Source of the DNA: Haloactinospora alba
GTDB lineage: Bacteria > Actinomycetota > Actinomycetes > Streptosporangiales > Streptosporangiaceae
Direction: 5' to 3'
NCBI RefSeq assembly: GCF_006717075.1
Contig: NZ_VFQC01000001.1
Span: forward strand, 1,116,001-1,180,000
Length of the DNA stretch: 64,000 nucleotides
Part shown: piece by piece, positions 1 to 5,897 of the stretch
Position numbering within the stretch: the stretch's first letter is position 1
Layout of the letters: the number at the start of each line of letters is the position of its first letter
Translations under genes and position numbers: made by a program
The notes under the pieces: generated by a model
Told to the model about the DNA's origin: nothing
What the model saw: the letters and a program-made list of their open reading frames with translations, nothing else
Database searches by the model: none

Positions 1-287
1 AGCATTCGATTGAGACAGCTTCTGCCATGAGCTTCGCAGCGTCTTGCATCCATGGCGGCAGGGACGACCCCGATGTCTGGGATGTCCATAACCGCAACAA
101 TGCGCCCTGAGCAGCAAGAATGCCATCTATCTTCACGACGTCTTCCCGCTTCGGAGTAGTCTCCTCTCGCTCCCATCGGGAAAGCGTGCTTGCTGTGGTC
201 CCTAGCTCGCCTGCCAGGTCTCGTAACGTCAAACCTGCGACATCGCGCAACTGTTTGAGACGTTCTGCAAATCGGGGGGGCGACCAT
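1..287 (-). CDS. XRE-type helix-turn-helix regulator, 3' end outside window, apparent frameshift at start
   Basis: Read on the minus strand, the segment gives an uninterrupted HTH protein beginning RFAERLKQLRDVAGLTLRDL, followed by a typical recognition helix (TTASTLSRWEREETTPKRE), and it runs off the left edge. No ATG or GTG is in frame with the HTH. The natural start, ATG at 287-285, is out of frame by one base. The two are separated by a run of seven G on the plus strand (274-280); six would join them. I therefore see either an indel in a homopolymer or an unrecognised start. It is a DNA-binding regulator of unknown target. The gene ahead of it (338) is transcribed in the opposite direction, so the two share the short intergenic region. 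Confidence 0.6.
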   Translation of the reverse strand, partial: MVAPPICRTSQTVARCRRFDVTRPGRRARDHSKHAFPMGARGDYSEAGRRREDRWHSCCSGRIVAVMDIPDIGVVPAAMDARRCEAHGRSCLNRM

Positions 288-337
288 GTGACGATGCTAG
301 CTGTTTTGTTGCAACTGTTCAGCAGAACCTTTGTGAC

Positions 338-640
338 ATGGCCACAACCGGCGACGCTGGGTTCATGAACGCAGTTACCGCCGACCACGAGTCCATGGTT
401 CGGTTCCCGGAAAGGGAAGCCGACCGTGTGGAGTCGGAAGCTCCGGTTGGGTGGCGGGTCGTGTGGCTTCCCCGCCACGGGATGTACCTCGCATACACGG
501 AAGCAGAAGCGGGAACCGGCGCCGGCCCGTGTGTGGCAGAGGCGGAACCGGACCGTGTCATCTCCTCCATCCGAGCCCTCGGAGAACTCCGCGATGGCGT
601 CCGGAAGTGGGTCGCTCACTGCTGGAGGGCCGAGCTGTGA
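338..640 (+). CDS. Small hypothetical protein, 100 aa
   Basis: An open frame with actinobacterial codon bias ends in a TGA that overlaps the GTG of the next gene, so it looks like the first gene of the 338-2722 run. I recognise no family. The sequence is acidic, has a central tract around GWRVVWLPRHGMYLAYTEA and has no signal peptide or membrane segment. The start is uncertain: ATG 338 has no clear ribosome site, and ATG 366 would give a protein shorter by nine residues. Its place directly before a radical SAM gene could mean an accessory role, but nothing in the sequence proves one. Confidence 0.6.
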   Translation: MATTGDAGFMNAVTADHESMVRFPEREADRVESEAPVGWRVVWLPRHGMYLAYTEAEAGTGAGPCVAEAEPDRVISSIRALGELRDGVRKWVAHCWRAEL

Positions 641-951
641 CCGTCACCCTGCCGAGCTACAACCCTCGCCACCCCTACCCCGAGTGGCGAGACGAGTTCG
701 GCCCACGCGGATACGTGATCTCCCGAACGTATGGGGAATCCGGGGAGGTCATCGTCCACGCCGTGTTCTGTGTCCCCTTCCCAGTTGGGTGCGCGCGTCA
801 GCACGGGTTTACAGAACACGTAGCGGCCCCACCAGAGCGGTTCCGGCGAACCCTGCTCGCTCAAGTTGAGGAATTCGAGCGCCACGCCGCCAGGTGCGCT
901 GAGTGCGGCCGAGCCCGCGAGAACGCCGCGCTCCATGTGGCGCTGCAGTAA
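637..951 (+). CDS. Small hypothetical protein, 104 aa
   Basis: It starts with GTG overlapping the TGA of the previous gene (GTGA), which indicates translational coupling. The protein has an aromatic, proline-rich N-terminus (SYNPRHPYPEWRDEFGPRGY). Its C-terminus carries a possible metal site, HAARCAECGRARENA, with two cysteines three residues apart and a nearby histidine. No family is recognised. The gap to the radical SAM gene that follows is 82 bp and contains that gene's ribosome site. A role as partner or substrate-handling protein for the radical SAM enzyme is conceivable but unproven. Confidence 0.65.
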   Translation: MTVTLPSYNPRHPYPEWRDEFGPRGYVISRTYGESGEVIVHAVFCVPFPVGCARQHGFTEHVAAPPERFRRTLLAQVEEFERHAARCAECGRARENAALHVALQ

Positions 952-1033
952 CCAGGCCGTGCGCCAACGGGGGCCGTCCGGCCCCGGGGCCGCGTCGCGG
1001 TCCCGGTTACCACAACGAGAGAAACGAGGAATC

Positions 1034-1903
1034 GTGACTGCTACCCCCCTCGAAGCAACCACCCTGGACACTCTGTGGCTGGATCTAACCCGGAAGTGCC
1101 AGCTCGCATGTAGCCACTGCTACAACGACTCCGGCCCTACGGGCAGCCACGGAACGATGACGCGCAACGACTGGTTCCGCGTGATCTACGACGCGGCAGT
1201 GCTCCGCGTCCGCCGAATCCAGCTCATCGGCGGGGAGCCGACCACACACCCCGATTTCGCGGACCTCGTGGACCACGCGCTGAACCAGTGGCTGAACGTG
1301 GAGGTTTTCAGCAACCTCGTCCACGTCTCCCCCGCACACTGGGAACTGTTCCAACGTTCCGGGATCTCGTTGGCGACGTCGTACTACTCCGACGACGCCA
1401 ACGAACACAACGCCGTGACCGGACGCCGGAGCCATGGGCGCACGCGCGCGAACATCGCGAAGGCAATCAAGCTGGGTATCCCGATCCGCGTCGGCATCAT
1501 CGCGACGAGCGACGAACAGCGTGTGGACGAAGCGTGGCGGGACCTGGAGTCGTTGGGCGTGACGCGAATCCACGTCGACCACGTCCGACCGTTCGGGCGT
1601 GGCGGAAACGGGCAGGAACCCGACGTGTCCCGCTTGTGTGGTCAGTGTGGGAAAGGGGCCGCGTCCATCAGTCCGACAGGGGACGTCTCTCCATGCGTGT
1701 TCTCCACGTGGATGAGCGTCGGGAGCGTACAAGCCGACCCGTTGGCCGCTATCCTTCGTGGAACTGCGATGAACGAGGCTAACGTAGCGATCCGGGCCGA
1801 AGCTGCTTCAGCCCCCTGCTCCCCGCAAGCTGGCTCGGACTGCGACCCGAATGTGCAATGCAGTCCGGGTGTAGGCGGAAGTGAATGCGACCCGAGGTTT
1901 TAA
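1034..1903 (+). CDS. Radical SAM protein with C-terminal cysteine-rich (SPASM-like) region
   Basis: The GTG start is preceded by ACGAGGA at a normal distance. Residues 22-29 hold the CxxxCxxC motif (KCQLACSHCY) that binds the 4Fe-4S cluster, and the GGEPTTHPDF stretch is the usual SAM-contacting GGEP motif. The C-terminal part contains CGQCGKG and, beyond it, PTGDVSPCVFSTW, which resembles a SPASM auxiliary-cluster region. Four more cysteines lie in the last 35 residues. At 289 residues it is compact. It ends 10 bp before a kinase-like gene. Families like this modify peptides or small molecules; no precursor peptide is evident here, so the substrate is unknown. Confidence 0.85.
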   Translation: MTATPLEATTLDTLWLDLTRKCQLACSHCYNDSGPTGSHGTMTRNDWFRVIYDAAVLRVRRIQLIGGEPTTHPDFADLVDHALNQWLNVEVFSNLVHVSPAHWELFQRSGISLATSYYSDDANEHNAVTGRRSHGRTRANIAKAIKLGIPIRVGIIATSDEQRVDEAWRDLESLGVTRIHVDHVRPFGRGGNGQEPDVSRLCGQCGKGAASISPTGDVSPCVFSTWMSVGSVQADPLAAILRGTAMNEANVAIRAEAASAPCSPQAGSDCDPNVQCSPGVGGSECDPRF

Positions 1904-1912
1904 GGACCACCG

Positions 1913-2722
1913 ATGAATGACGCTCTTCCCGGACCCGAGTTTTGGGACCTGATCGAACCGCACACGGGAACGGTGACCCATGTCCAGCCAACCGCACGCG
2001 GGTTCAGCACGGACCTCACGGCCGTTGTCGAGTGCGAACGCGGGCCGGTCTTCGTCAAGGCGGTACCGAACCGTCCTGGAGGCCGTCGGGATTCTCTGGT
2101 CCGGGAAGGGCTCATCAACCCGCACGTGACGCCACTGTCCCCTCCCGTCGTCTGGCAGGCAGAGAATGACGACTGGGTGGCCCTCGGGTTCGAGGTCATC
2201 GACGGGCGATCCTCGAACTTCAGACCAGGCTCTGCGGATCTGCCCACGATCGCGGACCTCACGAACCGCATCGGAAACCTGCCGCTGCCCGACGTAGCGC
2301 GCGACTGGGCAGAGACCCGATGGGATCGGTTCGTGGCCGACGATTCGGAAGTCGCACTGCTTCGTGGTGACACGCTGCTCTATACCGATATCAACCCATC
2401 GAATTTCGTCATCGGGGACGACTCCGCGTGGGTCGTTGATTGGGCGTGGCCCACACGCGGAGCCGGACTGATCGATCCGGCGACCCTTGTCGTTCAGCTC
2501 ATCGCGGCGAAGCACGATCCGGCCGACGCGGAGTCGTGGGCGGAAGGCTGCGACGCGTGGGTGAAGGCGGACCCTTCCGCCGTGGACGTGTTCGTCCGGG
2601 CCACGGTACGGATGTACCGGGCGCACGCGGAGCGGTTCCCTGACCAGCCGTGGCGCAAGGCCATGGTTGACGCTGTCGAGTCGTGGGCCGAACACCGAGG
2701 TGTGACCGTGCCCGCTGCATGA
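1913..2722 (+). CDS. Aminoglycoside/choline-kinase-like phosphotransferase
   Basis: The 269-residue protein has the APH-type catalytic region LLYTDINPSNFVIGDDS followed by WVVDWAWPTRGAG. The catalytic Asp and the magnesium Asn (D..NPSN) and the later DW pair are kept. The usual His of HGDLHPGN is Tyr-Thr here. An N-terminal lobe with GPVFVKAVP provides the nucleotide-binding lysine. It lies 10 bp after the radical SAM gene and is probably co-transcribed. The substrate could be a small alcohol, a nucleoside or an antibiotic; context does not decide. Resistance cannot be inferred from sequence alone. Confidence 0.8.
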   Translation: MNDALPGPEFWDLIEPHTGTVTHVQPTARGFSTDLTAVVECERGPVFVKAVPNRPGGRRDSLVREGLINPHVTPLSPPVVWQAENDDWVALGFEVIDGRSSNFRPGSADLPTIADLTNRIGNLPLPDVARDWAETRWDRFVADDSEVALLRGDTLLYTDINPSNFVIGDDSAWVVDWAWPTRGAGLIDPATLVVQLIAAKHDPADAESWAEGCDAWVKADPSAVDVFVRATVRMYRAHAERFPDQPWRKAMVDAVESWAEHRGVTVPAA

Positions 2723-2773
2723 CGCGGCCGACCCGGTGTCACGAACCGGTAGCGGCCCTGACACAGAAAAAGC

Positions 2774-2820
2774 CCCGCCCTATGCTGGCAGCGAGCAACC
2801 AGCCAGCAAGGACGGGATTT
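2774..2820 (+). promoter_or_regulatory. Long hairpin that covers the ribosome site of the XRE/TPR gene, followed by a T run
   Basis: Bases 2774-2789 pair with 2802-2816. The inner stem TGCTGGC/GCCAGCA is perfect, and the outer stem has one mismatch and one bulged base. The right arm contains the AAGGA that would be the ribosome site of the ATG at 2825, and the stem is followed by ATTTT. It could act as an intrinsic terminator or attenuator, or it could sequester the ribosome site. Which of these applies is not decided by sequence. Confidence 0.5.
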
Positions 2821-2824
2821 TCTC

Positions 2825-4039
2825 ATGAATGAGGGTATTACACCACGCGGACAGATACGAGGGCTGCGGCGCCAACACCAGTGGAGCCAGGAAGACCTCG
2901 CAGAAGCAGCAGCCCGCTCCGTCACTACCATTAAGAAGGCTGAGTCCGGCGGGCACGTCAGAACCGACGTCCTGCACGACATCGCCGCCGCGCTCGGTGT
3001 CACCACCAGCGACCTCTACACCAACACCGCCATCGCCCCCCAGCTGGGTGCTGAACCCGACCACCACGCCCTGGCCCGGCTGCGTGCGGTCGCGTCCCCA
3101 CCGATCGGGTTGGACGGCTCCCCCATCGTCGAGCCCACCGACGACGACGCCACACCCGGCGACATCGTCGCCGACGTGAAGCGCGCGGAAACCTACTACC
3201 GCGCGGATCGCTACGACGATGTCGCCGACATGCTGCCCAGGATCATCGCCCAAGCCCACCGGGCCGTCGGAGAACACGACACTGACGAGGCGTATCGGGC
3301 GCGCGCGAAAGCGCTGCAGATGGCCGGGCGTTATCTCACCCAGGTGCGTCAGCTCGCTGATGCCCTGACGGCGTTGCGGGCGAGCATCCAGGACGCCGCC
3401 CACGCGGGGGACCGGACGCTGGCCGCGATGGCCATCAACGGGCAAGGGTGGGCTCTCACCCGGCAGGGGCGGATGGACGAGTGCGAACAGCTGTGCGTGG
3501 CGACTGCGGATGAGGTGGAGCCGCGCATGTCCACCGCCACCGGTGACGAGTTGGCCGCGTGGGGAAGCCTGCTGTTCCGGGGTGCGGCGGCAGCGGTGCG
3601 CAACAACCGGGCGGAGCGCGCCGACGAAATGATGCAGATGGCCTCTGCCGCGGCTTCCGCGCTGGGCCACGAGCATGAGTCGTGGGCGACGTTCGGGCCG
3701 CTGACGGTGGCCCATAAGCAGGCTGAGTTCGCCTTGATCAAGGACCAGCCTGACCGCACGCTGCAGCAGGCTGAACGTCTTCCCGACCGGCGCGTGGTCG
3801 GCGATGTCACCTCCATCAACTGGGAGCGTCACCGTTTGGACGTGGCCCATGCGTTGGTGAAGACCCGCGATGCCGAGCAGGCCACGAACGTGATGTCCTC
3901 GATGCTGCGGCGCTCTCCCGAGTGGTTGCGCCGCCAGTCGGAGGCGTACAACATCGTGACCGACATTCTTCAGACTCGACCGAAACGCCCCACTAAGGAA
4001 ATGGTGAAGCTCGCCTCCCATCTCGGGGTGGTCGCCTGA
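2825..4039 (+). CDS. XRE-family regulator with TPR-like C-terminal region
   Basis: Residues about 8-65 form a Cro/C1-type HTH (RGLRRQHQWSQEDLAEAAAR), ending in a conserved LGVTTSDLYT. The remaining ~330 residues are helical, alanine-rich TPR-like repeats typical of actinobacterial one-component regulators whose repeats sense a peptide or a protein partner. Length 404 aa is normal for the group. It sits alone between the hairpin at 2774 and a terminator at 4067 and precedes the 4160-12212 gene run on the same strand, so it is the obvious candidate regulator of that run. No membrane segment is present. Confidence 0.85.
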   Translation: MNEGITPRGQIRGLRRQHQWSQEDLAEAAARSVTTIKKAESGGHVRTDVLHDIAAALGVTTSDLYTNTAIAPQLGAEPDHHALARLRAVASPPIGLDGSPIVEPTDDDATPGDIVADVKRAETYYRADRYDDVADMLPRIIAQAHRAVGEHDTDEAYRARAKALQMAGRYLTQVRQLADALTALRASIQDAAHAGDRTLAAMAINGQGWALTRQGRMDECEQLCVATADEVEPRMSTATGDELAAWGSLLFRGAAAAVRNNRAERADEMMQMASAAASALGHEHESWATFGPLTVAHKQAEFALIKDQPDRTLQQAERLPDRRVVGDVTSINWERHRLDVAHALVKTRDAEQATNVMSSMLRRSPEWLRRQSEAYNIVTDILQTRPKRPTKEMVKLASHLGVVA

Positions 4040-4066
4040 AGATAGCCGCGAACGCGGCTGATTCTC

Positions 4067-4096
4067 GCGGAGCGCGGGCAAACGTTCGCGCTCCGC
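4067..4096 (+). terminator. Intrinsic terminator after XRE/TPR gene
   Basis: A perfect 10-bp stem (GCGGAGCGCG at 4067-4076 with CGCGCTCCGC at 4087-4096) with a 10-base loop begins 28 bases after the stop codon and is followed by TTCTG. It separates the regulator from the gene run that starts at 4160. Confidence 0.65.
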
Positions 4097-4159
4097 TTCT
4101 GTGTGCCCGCTTTTACGGCTCGTAGCGTCATACTCACCTACCCACACGTGAGGTGAAGA

Positions 4160-4429
4160 ATGACGCGACCCCGAGCTGATGAACGTGCCGACATGGCCGG
4201 GCACCCCCCGGCCGATGACGAATTGCTGGCCAATATCGTCCAGCAATACCCGGAATGGGAAATCACCCGGAACAGCAGCGGTCTAGTCGCAAACCATCGC
4301 CACGAGGAACGCGACGTGCGGCGTGAGCGCGCTGGGATACGCACCACGGTGCACGCGCCCGACGAGAACCAGCTGGAACGGGACCTCTTCGTTCAGCGGG
4401 CGCTGCGTGGTGATGGAGCCCAGCTATGA
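4160..4429 (+). CDS. Small hypothetical protein, first of a paralogous pair
   Basis: The ATG is preceded by GAGGTGAAG. The 89-residue product shares the pattern (L)-x-x-(Y)P-x-W-x-I with the next gene: VQQYPEWEITRNSSGLVANH here against REDYPGWRIWRSRRGT there. Both then carry a TVHAPDENQLERDL or TLHADTAEELELQL segment. These are tandem paralogues of a small family common next to actinobacterial HTH genes, with unknown function. It has no signal peptide or transmembrane helix. The stop overlaps the next ATG by 4 bases. Confidence 0.75.
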   Translation: MTRPRADERADMAGHPPADDELLANIVQQYPEWEITRNSSGLVANHRHEERDVRRERAGIRTTVHAPDENQLERDLFVQRALRGDGAQL

Positions 4430-4674
4430 CCACCACCCAGAACCAGGACACCTTGGAGCGACTGCGGGAGGACTACCCCGGTTGGCGGATCTGGAGATCC
4501 CGTCGGGGAACCCGCCCGGCCGGCTGGGTCGCCACCAGCCTCACCCCGCAGGACGGGCGCGCTCCCACGCTGCACGCGGATACAGCCGAAGAGTTGGAAC
4601 TCCAGCTGAAGAACCCGCCCATGGGGATCGGGCTGGACATCCCCGGCCAGCTGGAGTGGAGCGGAGGCCGGTGA
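4426..4674 (+). CDS. Small hypothetical protein, second of a paralogous pair
   Basis: It is coupled to the previous gene by an ATGA overlap. The 82-residue product is a paralogue of the 4160 product: an N-terminal LREDYPGWRIWRS core, then TPQDGRAPTLHADTAEELE. Function is unknown; similar proteins are soluble and often encoded in strings of small genes beside XRE regulators. Its TGA overlaps the GTG of the next gene, continuing the coupled ladder. Confidence 0.75.
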   Translation: MTTTQNQDTLERLREDYPGWRIWRSRRGTRPAGWVATSLTPQDGRAPTLHADTAEELELQLKNPPMGIGLDIPGQLEWSGGR

Positions 4675-4982
4675 GTAACACCGGAATCCAAGCCGCGCTG
4701 GCGCTGTCCACGCCAGTCTCGCGCCTTCGCCCCTACGGGCCGGAGCCTCCTGCGCCGTGTCCGGACCTGGATGGGCTCCGGGAGGTCGCGGTGGCCCACA
4801 GCAGCCTGTGGGACGTGCGGCCGAGCGGTGACGCGAAGGTGCCGTACCAGGCCCGCCACCGGGTGCGTCCCGGCATCGAGGTCCAGTGCAGCGACCTGGA
4901 AATGCTCGACGAGATCCTGCGGACAGTGGTGCCACCGAACCGGGTGCGCTCCTACATCCAGGCAGGAGGTAGCCGTGCCTGA
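4671..4982 (+). CDS. Small hypothetical protein, 103 aa
   Basis: GTG start in a GTGA overlap with the preceding gene. The product begins SNTGIQAALALSTPVSRLRP and ends PPNRVRSYIQAGGSRA, with a charged middle. I do not recognise a domain. The tight overlap on both sides (the next gene starts at 4975, inside it) supports that it is translated. It is probably one component of the small-protein set that accompanies the NB-ARC gene. Confidence 0.65.
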   Translation: MSNTGIQAALALSTPVSRLRPYGPEPPAPCPDLDGLREVAVAHSSLWDVRPSGDAKVPYQARHRVRPGIEVQCSDLEMLDEILRTVVPPNRVRSYIQAGGSRA

Positions 4983-5154
4983 GGCCGCCACCTCCTGCCT
5001 GGAGGAGCTGTCCCGCCGCAGCGGGCAGACCGTCCCGCCATACGGGGACGGGCTCGACGACGTCCGCGCGGCACTGTCCCCGCTCATACGCCAGTTGGCG
5101 GCCCAGCGGCCTGAGCTGGCCCAGGACCAGGAAGTAGTCCAGTGGAAAACCTAG
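4975..5154 (+). CDS. Very small hypothetical protein, 59 aa
   Basis: The GTG at 4975 is preceded by GGCAGGAGGT, a strong ribosome site, inside the end of the previous gene. The product is an acidic helical peptide (CLEELSRRSGQTVPPYGDGL, then a RQLAAQRPELAQDQ tail). No family is recognised. It overlaps the next gene by 13 bases. The start was chosen for the ribosome site and the 8-base overlap with the upstream gene. Confidence 0.6.
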   Translation: MPEAATSCLEELSRRSGQTVPPYGDGLDDVRAALSPLIRQLAAQRPELAQDQEVVQWKT

Positions 5155-5369
5155 ACGTAAAAAACCCGGACGCGCGGCTGTGGCGCGTCTCCGAGGTTGC
5201 GGCGGAATGCGGTGTGCATATCAGCACCGTGTACTACTGGGTGCGCACTGGCACCCTCACCCCGGCGCCCACCCCGAGCGGGGGCGCCATGCGGTTCACC
5301 TCCGACACGGTCGCTGCTTTGCTGTTCGCCCGAGAGGACAGGGGAGGGAAGAGTGGCAGCGACGCGTGA
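5142..5369 (+). CDS. MerR/excisionase-type small helix-turn-helix protein
   Basis: The 75-residue product is a winged-helix domain of the HTH_17/MerR class. It begins LWRVSEVAAECGVHISTVYY with the usual W at the end of the recognition helix, then TGTLTPAPTPSGGAMRFTSD and a wing. Length and composition fit recombination-directionality or small plasmid regulators, but no integrase is found nearby. GTG start; its 3' end overlaps the GTG of the next gene by 17 bases. It may regulate the cluster or act as a DNA-bending accessory factor. Confidence 0.75.
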   Translation: MENLDVKNPDARLWRVSEVAAECGVHISTVYYWVRTGTLTPAPTPSGGAMRFTSDTVAALLFAREDRGGKSGSDA

Positions 5370-5657
5370 CCCCGCCCCGTCGGTCCTCCGGTGCTGGGTA
5401 CGGTTCCCCGGCGAGCCCGACGGAACCCGCCCGTGGGAGATCATGGCAGCGCTGAGTGAGGGGCGATGGCGGATCATGCCCTACGGGGGCATGCCCCACG
5501 ACCAGGTGACCGCCCATCCCAGCGAGCTCGAGGAGATCAGGGGCGGGGACCTGTCGTGTCTTCGCTATCGCTACCCCCTGGGCACCCCGTGCCGGAGGCC
5601 GGAACACTCCTGGACGGTGTGGGCCGTACTCGACCGCGCTCGCAATCGGGGGGGTGA
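5353..5657 (+). CDS. Small hypothetical protein, paralogue of the 11811 gene; 3' end disturbed at a seven-G run
   Basis: It starts GTG inside the previous gene. Its core VRFPGEPDGTRPWEI, the HPSELEEIRGGDLS segment and the YRYPLGTP stretch match the protein encoded at 11811-12212 (VRLPGEPDGTT, HPDAMERLSRGDLS, CRWPVGL), so the two are paralogues that bracket the cassette. As written, the frame has no stop and stays open through 5648-5654 (GGGGGGG) into the NB-ARC frame. With one more G it would end at TGA 5655-5657, just before the next gene. I take the end as 5657 and treat the read-through as an indel or a real in-frame fusion to be checked. Confidence 0.55.
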
Positions 5658-5663
5658 GTCCGT

Positions 5664-5897
5664 GTGCGGTGGAGCCCGGACCAGGACGTCGAGCAATACC
5701 AGGTCACTGCGGCGCTTCAACGCGAGATCGGCTACCAGTGGCTGGTCATGTGGGGACCGAGCTCACGATGCTACTGGGCGTTTCCCATGGGCACATCGAC
5801 GATTCGAGTGCTGTGGAATCCCGATCCGGACCAGCTCGTCGAAGCGATCCATGCTTCTGGGACAAGGAGAGCAAGCCGTGCAGAACACAACCACTGA
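5664..5897 (+). CDS. Small hypothetical protein, 77 aa
   Basis: It begins at one of two GTGs (5662 or 5664; 5664 is in frame). The product contains DQDVEQYQVTAALQREIGYQ and the aromatic segment LVMWGPSSRCYWAFPMG, then a DPDQLVEAIHASG tail. Proteins of this pattern occur in many actinomycetes, and none has a known function as far as I can tell. It overlaps the NB-ARC gene by 20 bases and so is translationally linked to it. It has no signal peptide. Confidence 0.7.
   Translation: MRWSPDQDVEQYQVTAALQREIGYQWLVMWGPSSRCYWAFPMGTSTIRVLWNPDPDQLVEAIHASGTRRASRAEHNH

Noticed and set aside
1913-2722. Antibiotic-resistance aminoglycoside phosphotransferase
   Set aside because: The fold fits but the catalytic-loop His is changed and the context is a radical SAM gene; resistance cannot be supported.
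2774-2820. Riboswitch upstream of the XRE/TPR gene
   Set aside because: A single hairpin is seen, but no conserved riboswitch core that I recognise, so it is reported only as a hairpin.
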